From Ceratopteris richardii (Eukaryota; Streptophyta; Polypodiopsida; Polypodiales; Pteridaceae), in contig CM035430.1 in NCBI GenBank assembly GCA_020310875.1, positions 102,736,431 through 102,800,430 of the forward strand: a DNA stretch of 64,000 bases, written 5' to 3'. The notes beneath the pieces are model-generated. The model saw only the letters and a program-made list of their open reading frames with translations, ran no database searches and was not told the DNA's origin. The position numbers and the translations under genes are program-made. The first letter of the stretch is position 1. Each line of letters starts with the position of its first letter. Below are positions 1 through 11,400 of this stretch, piece after piece.

Positions 1-3000
1 CAGTCCAGCGTGCTCAGTTAGATAGTGGAGCCGCAGTCAACCTTATGACTGAGTTCATGATGAAAGCTTTGGGCCTCAACCACATGGAAGAAACGCCGAT
101 GTCCTTGAGAATGGCAGATCAAACACAAGTGAAGCCTGTGGGTCTTTTGAAGAATGTAAGCACAGTTGTGGGCGGTCTAGAGTTTAAAGTTGATTATTTG
201 ATAGTAAGACCAAGGACCTCAAAGGCTACCTTCTCGATCTTAATTGGACGGCCATGGCTGGTGCAAGCCGAATGTGTGCATGATTGGCGCACAGGATTTA
301 TCACAATTGGACCAAAGGCTGATCGAATACAACTTCAAGTGTCTCCAAACTTGACCGGCAAGAAATCGACAACAGCTGAGGAAAGGGAGCAAAAAGCAAA
401 GGAAAAGGTTAGACAAGAAATGGCGCGGGTAAGATTTGCCTTGCGCACAGAGACTTCCAAGGACCTTTCGCAGGATGGATTTAATCTACAATTGGCCAAC
501 CCCCAACATGCGAAAGTGGGCGAGTACAAAGATCCACTATCTTACAAGGATGACTCAGACCAGGAGTTGCTGGCATGGTTGACACATACAAGTGAATTTG
601 AGTGCTACATGTTGAGTATAGACGCAAAGGAAAATAAAGCTACTCAATCCCTGGAGAAGGGAACTTCAAAAGAAGAGTTGAAACTGGAGTTAGCTCCGAC
701 AATGGAAGTGCAACAGTTGAGAGAAAGGGTTAGAATGCTAGAAGAAGAGCTTCTAAGGAGAATTCGACAATCAGACAGAGAAGCGGAAAGAAAAACTAAA
801 GTGCGGGAAGCCATTGCAAAAGCTGAACTAAAGAAATTGGGTGCGGTTGAAAAAGAACAAAACAATGATTTACTGGCCAACCATGCACGCGTGATCGGAG
901 AGCACGTTCCAATCACAGTGTCGTCAAGGAATAAGGAATATTCACGAGAAGCTCAGGTGGAAAAATGGGAAGTTTTTCCAGAAAAGTTCTTGAGTGTGGG
1001 GTCAGAGCTACCAGACGGAGTACGAGATTGTATTAAATTGGCACTCAAAAATTTCAGCAAGGCCTTTGCATGGTCATACAGTGATCTAAGAGGAATTGAT
1101 CCCCGAATCTGCCAACATTATATAGACTTGGAAGAAGGCACACGACCAATATGTCGACTTAGGCGGACAAATTCGGAATTGATCAAGTTGGAATTGACTA
1201 AATTATTGGAAGCAGGATTCATATATCCCATCGCATCCAGCGAATGGGTATCACCAATTGTAGTTGTTCCGAAGAAAAATAAGAAAATCCGTATTTGCAT
1301 AGATTATCGCAAGCTGAACGAGCGCACGAAGAAGGATCATTTCCCATTGCCCTTTACTGATCAAATATTGGACAGAGTAGCTGGCCATAAATTGTACTCA
1401 TTTTTGGATGGTTTCAGTGGGTACAACCAGATCCAAATCCATGAAGAGGATCAATCAAAAACTACTTTCACGACAGAATGGGGTACGTACGCATATCGTG
1501 TGATGCCATTTGGATTATGCAATGCACCGGCCACATTCCAGAGGGCAATGATAGCTGCATATCAAGACTACTTGCAGGATTGGATGGAGATATTTCTCGA
1601 TGACTTTGCGATCAGAGGCGATGATGAAAACATGGAGAGGATCGAAGCAATTTTAAGAAGAAGCATTGAAAAAGGCATCGCATTGAATCCTGAAAAGTGC
1701 ACATTTGGAGTGCGGAGAGGATTGCTTTTGGGACATGTTATTTCCGAAAAAGGAATCGCGGTCGACGAGGATAAAGTGGAAAAGATCGGACAACTTCCAC
1801 CTCCTCATAACTTGCGGCAACTCAGAGGATTCTTGGGGCATGCGAATTATTATCGACGTTTTATATTAAATTTTGCATGCTTAGCGGCACCACTGACGAA
1901 TCTTTTGAGGAAGGACCAACAATACCAATGGACTGGAGAGTGTCAAGTTGCATTCGACTCGATCAAAGAGAGATTGATAAATGCACCGATTTTAGGCAAA
2001 GCACATATATTGGCTGACCATTTATCTCGAATTGTTAATGATGAGCCAATCTCTGGTGTGCCCGATGATGCTCCTGATGGGCATCTATTCCAGGTTGATG
2101 CTAAAGTACCTTGGTATGCCGACTTGGTGAATTTCTTGTGCACTACTAAATATCCGCCAGGAGCAAGCAAGAGAGAGAAGCAAAAACTGTTAGCATTGGC
2201 GAAGCACCATAGCATTATTGGGGGGCAACTCTATCGGTATTTTGTTCATGAGAGCATTTATCGGAGGTGTCTCGAGGAAGAAGAAGCAAACCTAGTGTTG
2301 AGGGCTTTGCATGACGAACCCTGCGGTGGACATTTTGCTGGTGAATTGACGGCAAGAAAGATTTTATTGGCAGGGTATTGGTGGCCAACGCTGTTCAAAG
2401 ACTCGCACACATACTGTAAGAAATGCGACAAATGCCAACGAATGGGCAAACCCACATTAGCACATGCTGCTCCTCTCACGCCGGTGCTCGCTCTTAAGCC
2501 CTTTGAGAAGTGGGGAATTGATTTTGTGGGGCCTATTGATCCTCCCTCACGACGAAGATCCAATAGGTATATCTTGGTCTGTACTGACTATGTTACCAAG
2601 TTGGTAGAAGCCAAAGCTCTGAAGACTGACCGAGCTGTTGATGTAGCTAAATTTTTGTATGAACAAATTATCACTCGATTCGGATGCCCGTTGGAAATAG
2701 TAAGTGATAGAGGAAGCCATTGTGTCAACGAATTGATCGAGGAGTTAATGGAATTGTATAAGATCAAACACCGGAAGAGCACTCCATATTATCCGAGGGT
2801 GAATGGACAAGTGGAGGTCACCAACAAGGTGCTGGAACAGATTCTGACAAAGACAGTAGCTGTGCATAGGAGAGATTGGGATGAGAGACTTTTGGAAGCC
2901 TTGTGGGCATATCGAACATCCTACCGAGTGATGACCAAGAGCACTCCGTTCTCCCTAGTATACGGTGAGGAAGCCATCTTTCCCATCGAAAAAGAAGTTC

Positions 3001-3365
3001 CAACATTAAGAGTGGCCATAGAGGCTAGGTTGGGAGAGGAAGAGTCATTAAAGGAGAGGTACGTACAACTGGTCAAGCTAGAAGAAAAGAGACTCATCGC
3101 ACAACAAAGTTTGGAAGCTATTCAGAAAAGACGTAAGGAGAGGCATGACAAGAATCTCAAGACCTATGTGATTCAAGAAGGGGATTTGGTACTAGTCTAT
3201 GATAGTAAATATTATAAATTCCCGGGGAAGTTACAGACAAGATGGGCAGGACCGTTTAAGGTGGTGGAACTCAACTCCAATGGTTCCATGCAAATTCAAG
3301 ATTTAGGAGAAGAATGTGCTCCCGTGAAGGTTAACGCGCTTCGAGTTAAACCATATTTCAAGTAG
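1..3365 (+). pseudogene. Ty3/gypsy polyprotein, upstream partial copy (A1), RNase H deleted
   Basis: This is the 3' part of a gag-pol frame cut by the window edge. It starts inside the protease (L-D-S-G-A at about 23-40) and runs through reverse transcriptase (LDGFSGYNQ, FLDD) and integrase (HHCC, D-D-E) to a TAG at 3363-3365. It is nearly identical to 10689-14404. Compared with that copy it lacks exactly 348 bp, corresponding to 12685-13032 (116 codons), so the frame jumps from the end of RT to the end of RNase H and the TDAS catalytic aspartate region is gone. It also lacks one Gln codon near 1160 and carries a changed integrase motif (DRGSHC for DRGTHF). The frame stays open, but a protein without RNase H should not support reverse transcription. 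Family assignment is firm. Calling it non-functional is an inference. Confidence 0.93.
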
Positions 3366-3572
3366 CATTAGGACGGGAGAAGCCAGACGAGATCCAAGCA
3401 GAAGGACGTAGTAGATTCCTTGTACATACATGTATAGTTATATATATATATATGCGCATATGTAAGCTATGATTTGTGTGTCATAAATATTCTTCCTTGC
3501 TAGCTCAAGAATTTTGGACTTCTAATTATTTTTCTTGTGTTGCGTAGAGACTGTTAGGAGCTAAGTAACAAA

Positions 3573-3923
3573 ATGGCAGATCAAATAACGCAACTCTACT
3601 TGTACGAGCTAAGGATATATTTCTCGGACCAAACATTCGCCCGCATGGACATAGATGTCAACAACTTTGAGACGGAATATGATGTTGAGGAAGCACATTG
3701 GCTGGTATGCTTTATAAACCAAGGTTTGGATGTTGCGTTTTATATTGAGTGTTTTGAGGAATACCTGACCCGACATGTAGGATGGGTGGGAGATCGATAT
3801 TACTATTTTGATCCTTCTAGGGAAATGCCTAAGGAGGAAAACGATATCACGTGGGCTTGGGCAGATATGCTAACGATAGGAAGTGATGACGGAGCTCCTG
3901 AAGTTGAGCCTGACTCACCCTAG
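3573..3923 (+). CDS. Small acidic accessory ORF after pol, copy 1
   Basis: A 116-codon ORF begins 208 bp after the pol stop, in the position where Athila-type elements carry an env-like frame. The product is acidic and rich in aromatic residues (RYYYFD, WLVCFINQG, WAWADM). I see no signal peptide, membrane segment or zinc motif. The second copy at 14612-14962 differs at about four residues (NN to DD, T to I, E to K), all substitutions, and both copies stay open. I do not recognise the family. It could be an accessory factor of this element or a chance ORF; the clear ATG and the lack of indels favour a real but unproven product. Confidence 0.5.
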   Translation: MADQITQLYLYELRIYFSDQTFARMDIDVNNFETEYDVEEAHWLVCFINQGLDVAFYIECFEEYLTRHVGWVGDRYYYFDPSREMPKEENDITWAWADMLTIGSDDGAPEVEPDSP

Positions 3924-4230
3924 GGAAGTTGTTGGGATGCGAGTACGATGTGAGGCTACATGAGACATCCCAGAGACCCACATTCTAGATCGTCTAAGGA
4001 TAGGTACAGGAGTAACTAAGGCATAGCCGGCTGTAGTTACCAAGTGAAAAGTCAACTCGATGGATACATATGTAGTGTCTGTAATTGAGAGAATGGAGTG
4101 AAGAGGTGGTTGATCTGTCAAAGGCTAGTGTGTATATGTTTGCATGCATGTGTGGGAAAAGTGGGAAAATTCCTTTCTTCTTCTCCCTAATTCTCAGGAC
4201 TTGGGTGAACTAATTAACTATGAAAAAAAC

Positions 4231-4255
4231 GAAGAGAAAGAAAAGAAAGAAAAAA
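4231..4255 (+). other. Polypurine tract of A1
   Basis: An uninterrupted A/G run of about 25 bases lies 5 bases before the proposed LTR start at 4261. This is the expected plus-strand primer for a Ty3/gypsy element. The same tract precedes the second LTR at 15270-15294. Confidence 0.75.
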
Positions 4256-4260
4256 TATTG

Positions 4261-7200
4261 TGTTGTTGTGATCATACCAATGCGCTATGGTGGGCTAGTA
4301 GGTGGGTGGGTTTATCCTAGCCGGGTGGTTAGGACCACGAGCCGCAACTAGTTTCGCCATAGGCTTGGGAGGTATATGTTTGTGTCTTAGCTACGCGCCA
4401 TAACGGGTTGGTAGGTAGGTGGAGCCATCGTGGCTGGGTAGTCACGACCATGAGCCGTATCCAGCTTCGTTATGGGCTAGCTGATATATGTTATGTGTTA
4501 TCATTGTGTGTTTGTGTGTTGTGCGCTGCATTGCATTGGTAGATGGGTGGAATCAACCTGATCGGGTGGTCAGGTCCACGAATCGCATCCAGTGTCAATG
4601 TAGGCCAACGTGTGAAAATAAATAAAATTTTTTTCATATGGAGTTATTCCCCACTCCTGAGGGGGAGAGAGAGAGAGGAGAGGGCGATGATCGCTTGGAA
4701 GGGAACGTTATTTTCTTGTGTGATTGGTATGTGTTGGCTTGTGACAGATCAGCTCACCTTGAATCAACATTTTTTGAAGGCACGGAGACTCTATATGTAC
4801 TTATGGATGAGGCTTTAGTGAGGTAATGCAACGGGTTTGCTTTAGAACGTGTGTGCTTTATCCGAGGGTTTTCCAGTGTGTGGGACACTCCAGGTTTTTA
4901 TGTAGGTCTTGACTTGTACTCGAGTCTCGATGGCTTTTGTGGGACGACGATGGGGATTCTTCGCGAGTGTCTAGTCATGGAATAATTGTACATAGCGAAT
5001 GGTAGGTGCAATAAGGGGGTATGCATTTTGGGTATGTTGCATCTCCTGTTGAATTCACTTCAGTTGTTGTTTATTTCGGTCTTTTTGTTTCTGTTTTCTT
5101 TCGTAATGACAAATGTGTAAGACATGGAAAGGTATGCATGTGTTATTTTGGTTGAGACTATTTTTATACTGAAATGCATGAGCAAATTGAGGTGTGTGGA
5201 ATTGGAGCTGCATATATATATGCATGTTGTTGGATCATTTGGAAGTGACTGATTTGTATGTATTCATGAGTGATTTTTTTAGCACTAATAGCTTCAATGA
5301 GTGCAGGTCCACTTGGAACGATGGCTCGATGGGAAGGTATGCAAAATAGTTGTACACTGACATTTTCGTGGCTGTTTTGATCATATTGCAGCAAGAGTGG
5401 CTCGTCGAGGACGACTTCGCAATTGAGAAGAGGGAAGTATGTTAGCTCAATAAATGGTTGGTTTTGGTGCACTAACATGCTTCCATTTTTGGAGGATATT
5501 TGTTTGGACATAAGTGTTTTGCAATGAGAATAGATGGTCGGTGATGGTAAGATCTACTCGAATGTGGACACAAGGATCAAGAGCAGTATGCGGGCCATTT
5601 TGGGATGTGGCTGCTGTATTTGGATCATTAAAAGAGAGATCGGGAGGCAGGAGGAAGAACTGGATATGCACTCTTTTGGGGATTCATGAAGAGAAAGGGG
5701 GCAGATATGCCAGTTGTTGTCTAGAAAATATGGAAGACTATACATAGTAGGCTCACTTGATTCCTTTGAAGGATTAGTGCCATGACAACCCACACTTTCA
5801 AGGTTAAATTTATATGAGCTGCTCAAAGGATAAGGGATGTCGTTCCAATGTTTCAACTACTTTCCTTATCTAATGCTCCCTCAATATGTGTGGCAACGGG
5901 TGAAAGGCGGGGGGGGGGGATATCATCAAAAAAGGGGGTTCACTCTAGGGGATTTTTTTTTTCCTCTTCGCTTTTTTCGTGAGATAACGGTGGGGTGTTT
6001 TTTTCTCTTTGCGGGCAGATAGACATGACAGGGAAATAATGGGAGGAGGTCGGTTATCAGCGCTGCACAATTCGCATTATGATGGAGTACGCAATTCAAC
6101 ATCTGAAGAAGAAGCTTCAAACTGCCTATTGATAATCTGAGTACATACGTTTTTGCTGGAGGACAAAGCTCTGGTGGCGTGAAGTTCTCAAAAAAAAGAC
6201 AGATGCTGAAGAATTGGAAGCTCGAAAGGAAGCTGAAAAAGGAACTTACGAATGAAGCAGATATATGATCCGAAGGAAGGGTTTTTTTCTTTCCTTCCGG
6301 CAGCAGAGCTCGACAGAGAAAAAAGAGGAGCCATTCACTGAGGAGGTGGGCGTTCAGTATACAGAGAGGTGCGTAAGATAAAGGGGCTTCATGCCTGAAG
6401 GAAGGGGACCAGATCATGTGTTAAGTGCACTGCACGATTCTTCTCTCACACCAATATTCTGTTGCTGTTAACGATGACGAAGGAGGTTCTGGGTTTTTTT
6501 TCGATTGATCTCTAAGAGAAAAGTGCACGGAAGCAAAATTCATGATGTATCTTCTGACAAGTCATCGAGTTAGTGCAGAGTTCAATATGGTACAAGCAAA
6601 GTTGAAGAACATATCAGGAAAGGAGATGAAGTAAAGATATCAGCAGGTTTCTGAAGCACAACAACGGAGTCCCCAAGAGCGTAAGTCCGAATGCTTCTAC
6701 CATGAAGGATAAAGCTGTTGCTGGATTTGTGCTATGCAATCACATGATTGGATTCCTCGCTTCCGCTTTTGTACATATCCATGCTCTTATAAGGTAAAAT
6801 TTTTGGTTGCTTGATATCACATTTTCATTCAGTAGCTTCAACTCTAGTATCAAAAAGAGGACAGAATGAACTGAAAAGGCGTAGTGTTGTATATATGATC
6901 TCTGTGGGAACGATCAACTAGAGAAAGAAATTATGGCTTTGGCTACAGAGTTTTAGCATTATTCATGGGTATGTATGTATGTTATTACACAATAATTCTT
7001 GGACGCTGCACAAGTCGAATTGGAGTTTTGAAAGAAATTTATGGGTTAATTTATGGAGCCTGTAAATCCAGCGTACTTGCTACTTTAAAAAGAAGAAGAC
7101 TTCGGAATGCTTTATTATTCTCTTGAAAATTTTCTAGATGCATGGAAGAGTTATTGCTAATCTTTTGAAGCCTATCGCTGATTGGCTAAATGATCTGGCT

Positions 7201-8390
7201 TGTATCACCTTTGTGATTATTCATGTGTTGAACCATACCTCAGAGTCCAATGTAAAGAGATTTTGTTTTTGATCGTCTTCATATGAATCCTTAGTATATT
7301 GAAGATAAACGGATTCGCTCATTGGAAGGAGACCTCATTGATCATTGAACGCATTTTGCTTATAGTAATATGTCCGCACGTGACTACAAAAGATGTTAGA
7401 ATAACAAAAAGTAAACGAATCATGTCAAGGGGGTCAAACTCGATCCATGAAATTTTATTGAGGAAGTCATTTGGACATTTCGTATGGATCAAGATTAAAA
7501 GTTTACTGTCAAAACATCTTTGTTGAAGGATGGAAATGCGATTGAGATATGTTGTGTATATGGGGTGCAATGTTTATTTTCCTCTCTTCATTGATTTCAA
7601 TACCCTTACACAAAGCATTGGGGTGTTTGTTCTACTAGAGTTTTATGTATAAACGAGGGCAATTGCACAAATAAAATTAGTATACTTTTGCCCTCCTTTT
7701 CACAAAACGCATGACCTACCCCTCTCATTACCATGAAGTGTTCAAAAAGTGTCTTCTGCAAAGAAGTGCAATGTGAACCAATCTCTCAACACATTGGATA
7801 CCTCGATTAAGCCTAAGACCGAGACGATATACCTGGTTAACTCGACGTGAAAGGAGGGGGGGGTCAAGCGAAAAAAGGGAGGTTACCGGAAGTGACCACT
7901 GGAGGTGGATATCCAATCGCGCATGCGTTTTCTCGCCTCCTCCATCAAAACTTTGGAGTGAAATTGTGGACTTAGGGGAAACCAAAATTGACCTAGTATC
8001 AGGAAAGTTGGGCAAAACATCATTGTGCACAGGCACTTTCCCTTGGGTTTAGAACAAAACATTTTGGTGCGTTTGCCGGGAACATATGAGCTAGTGCATA
8101 GACATAAGAAGAATCCATTGTGAGATAATTATGGGCTCCAGGTAATCCAATTGGACCGATTCCGAGGGGTTAAGCAAAATAAAGGCTTCCACAATCATTT
8201 TTTCCTTGGACTCAGAGGCAAACATTTTGGTGTGTTTGCCGGGAAGTATATGAACTAGTACATATACAAAGGAAGGATTCCTCGAGGGATAATTATGGAC
8301 TCCAAGTAATCCAATTGGACCGATTACGAGGGGTTTAAGCAAAATCCAGGCTTCCACAATCATCTTTTCCTTGGGCTTAGGAACCCAACA
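4261..8390 (+). repeat. LTR of gypsy element A, shared between the two internal regions
   Basis: The LTR is about 4130 bp, starts TGTTGTTG after a purine tract and ends AACCCAACA just before the primer site. It matches 15300-19427 almost base for base, with scattered substitutions and a few short indels such as a homopolymer G run near 5910. The right edge is firm because the two copies diverge at that base: copy 1 continues into the primer site and copy 2 into copia LTR sequence. The left edge is inferred, because both copies have the same upstream sequence. Short ORFs inside it are not coding-like. It contains a threefold degenerate repeat near its start and repeated primer-like sites near its end. 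Confidence 0.85.
4275..4610 (+). repeat. Three diverged tandem units at the 5' end of the A LTR
   Basis: Three related blocks start near 4280, 4394 and 4521, spaced about 114-127 bp. Each follows the pattern GCGC(T/C)AT...GGTNGGTGG...GGGTGGT(T)AGG...CACGA(G/A)CCGCA...TCC...AGGC. They are strongly diverged from one another, but the set is preserved in the second LTR (about 15315-15650). They lie where U3 enhancer repeats are usually found; any regulatory role is inference. Confidence 0.65.
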
Positions 8391-8410
8391 TTTTGGTGCG
8401 TCTGCCGGGA
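8065..8410 (+). repeat. Tandem array of LTR-end plus primer-site units
   Basis: Primer-like 17-mers occur at 8065-8081, 8228-8244 and 8394-8410, spaced 163 and 166 bp, each preceded by a similar LTR-tail sequence (CCTTGG...AACA). Only the third follows the LTR terminus used by the 3' copy, so the first two lie inside the LTR. The inner sites differ from the outer one by one and two bases. The second LTR holds the same two inner units (about 19102 and 19265). Confidence 0.85.
8394..8410 (+). other. Primer binding site, tRNA-Gly type
   Basis: The sequence TGGTGCGTCTGCCGGGA starts three bases after the LTR end. Its complement ends in CCA and, from memory, equals the 3' end of plant tRNA-Gly (UCC anticodon). 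It is not the tRNA-Asp type site used by element F. Confidence 0.75.
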
Positions 8411-8497
8411 ATAGCTTGGTACGTCTCTATAAGAGAGTGCCATAGGTTCGCCTAGCGCCACACGTTGGCCGAGCTTGCGAACCCCAAGATCTAGTAC

Positions 8498-11400
8498 ATG
8501 AGCGAGGGGAGCTCATCGTTAAGAGCAACACAAACGCAAAGAGAGGAACGCGCTCAGAGAAGGGCCCTTGAAAGAGAAAGGAGAAAGTGGGAACCGCTAG
8601 GTGAGTGGACCTCCATTGGCTCAAGGAAATCTGTTAAAAACGTGTACTCCCGTAGGAGAGTCGCAAATCAAGTGCGGAAGTTTGAAGGAGGGATCCTGAG
8701 GCCGCGTGCACTAAATTTTTGGGATCGAAGTGATATTGACATCACACCTCTATTCGAAATGGCTCAGCGGATTTCGGTTCACTTGGGGGACTTCACCAAG
8801 TTCTCAGGTACTTGGGACGAAGATCCGGATAGTTTTATCCAACTATTTGAGGTTACCTGTGAGGCCAATGATGTAGTTGACCAGGATCAAAGGTTGAGAA
8901 TTTTTCCGGCTATTCTCCGTGATGAGGCAGCCAATTGGTATGGGAATCTGACACCACAAGAGCGTGGAACTTATCAGATGCTCAAGGAAGCCTTCTTGGC
9001 AAAGTTTCGACGACAAGGCTTCCAAGAAAGATTGGCCCAACAGATGGATTACTTGCGACAAGGAGTCAATGAGAGCATCGATAACTACATTCAAAGAATG
9101 GAAACGTTGGTAAGAAAGATGGGCGTGAATGCCCCGAACGATGAGACATTGAAACGAAGATTCATTTCGGGATTGAGAGATCCTACGGCACAGCAGCATA
9201 TCAGCCTGACAAGACCTGCAACTTTAATGGATGCTAAGGAACAAGCAAGGCTTTGGGAGGAAGTACAATTATGCCAACAAAGGAAGATGGAACTCTTATA
9301 CGAGCCAATGGGAGGCCTAGGAAACATACCAATGAAAGATCCGGGCCAAGGTAGTCCCGCATTGACGACCCCAGCCTTTGTAGCTGCCACTAGTATGCCA
9401 GGCGAGGTAAAGCCTGCGCTAACTGAACAACGAATATTGGAGTTGGTCACACAAGCTATAAAAGCTGCCACAATGACCCAGGAAACATATACAGTAAAAC
9501 CAGAGGTGACTACAAACCCCAATCAAGTGTTCCGATCAAACACATGGTGTGGAAAGTGCCATGGTTACGGCCATTTGGCTTCAGAATGCCCTACAGTCTC
9601 GAGAGTATTCACAGATAGATCACCACCTAGAATGCGTTGCACTTTTTGTGGAAGAACAAATCACACAGAGGACCGATGTTATAACAAGAGAGCCTATGAA
9701 GAGAGGACCATGAAATCCGGAGATACAAGAGAAAGACCTTACACGGGATTGCCCGCTCAAAGTGTCCCACCTACATCTCGTTGGGAAAACAAACCTGCTT
9801 ATGGATATGGTGCTCAGGGTCAAGGAGGAGACTATCCAAGAGGAGCCGCGCGTGATCAAAGAAGAGATGGTCCAATCCAGTGCTGGAGATGCCATGGCTT
9901 TGGCCATACTCAATCTAGATGTCCAAACGAAAAGAAACCAATTGATTATACCCCACTATGTAGGTACTGTAGTGGAGAGGGCCACTTTGATGAAGATTTT
10001 CCAAAACGAAGAGCTGCCGCCGGCAAGGAAAAAGGACCAGTAGGGTCCTCGAATTATGTTGACACTCAGATGCATTCCACAACGAGAGCTCAAGAGCACG
10101 TTCCTACGATTGGAGTAGTGTTCAAGACACCAAACCCTCAAGAAGGCTCTAGCTCGTCAATGCACTTTGTGGATGCTTACGGGGTCAAGAAACCGCATAA
10201 AGAGCCAACTGTGGTAGTAGTCACAAGAACTCAAGAGTATTTGAAGAAAAATCCAGAAGGCGAAAACGAAAAAACAAGTCAAGAGAAGATAGCTGAACAT
10301 GGAGAGGTAGAAAACCAACTTGGAGGATTTGCTGAGCAGCAAGAGTTTGAGGATGGGGAAGAAATTGAGATCCTTCCACCCGTGACTAAGGAGTTTGTTC
10401 CAGGCATAGCACCATTCCCTGAAAGATTGAAGACTCCTAAGAGTAGAAAGGAAAGACAAAGTTCGGAGGAAGTGGACATCGTAAAGTTGCTCGCTGACAC
10501 GGAAGTCATGTTAGACATTGGCACATTGCTAAAATGTTCACCTGCTTATAGGAAACAATTCTACAATGAATATATTAAGAAGCCGAGGAAGGCTCGAGAT
10601 AAAAAGAGACAAGATAAAGATGTCCAAGGGATCATTCAAAGTATTGATTCGAATGCTCCAGCTGTGACGGTCGAGATTAAAGGGTATGCAGTCCAGCGTG
10701 CTCAGTTAGATAGTGGAGCCGCAGTCAACCTTATGACTGAGTTCATGATGAAAGCTTTGGACCTCAACCACATGGAAGAAACGCCGATGTCCTTGAGAAT
10801 GGCAGATCAAACACAAGTGAAGCCTGCGGGTCTTTTGAAGAATGTAAGCACAGTTGTGGGCGGTCTAGAGTTTAAAGTTGATTATTTGATAGTAAGACCA
10901 AGGACCTCAGAGGCTACCTTCTCGATCTTACTTGGACGGCCATGGCTGGTGCAAGCCGAATGTGTGCATGATTGGCGCACAGGATTTATCACAATTGGAC
11001 CAAAGGCTGATCGAATACAACTTCAAGTGTCTCCAAACTTGACCGGCAAGAAATCGACAACAGCTGAGGAAAGGGAGCAAAAAGCAAAGGAAAAGGTTAG
11101 ACAAGAAATGGCGCGGGTAAGATTTGCCTTGCGCACAGAGACTTCCAAGGACCTTTCGCAGGATGGATTTAATCTACAATTGGCCAACCCCCAACATGCG
11201 AAAGTGGGCGAGTACAAAGATCCACTATGTTACAAGGATGACTCAGACCAGGAGTTGCTGGGATGGTTGACACATACAAGTGAATTTGAGTGCTACATGT
11301 TGAGTATAGACGCAAAGGAAAATAAAGCTACTCAATCCCTGGAGAAGGGAACTTCAAAAGAAGAGTTGAAACTGGAGTTAGCTCCGACAATGGAAGTGCA

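Noticed and set aside
3573..3923. The small ORF of element A as an envelope gene
   Set aside because: Position fits, but it is too short and has no signal peptide or membrane span.
5164..7570. Many 60-160 codon ORFs inside the A LTR, repeated at about +11.04 kb
   Set aside because: They are conserved between the two LTRs only because the LTRs are nearly identical. They overlap on both strands and show no domain.
8022..8090. A tRNA gene at the repeated GCCGGGAA sites
   Set aside because: Only about 17 bases match a tRNA 3' end; there is no cloverleaf, and the context is a primer binding site.
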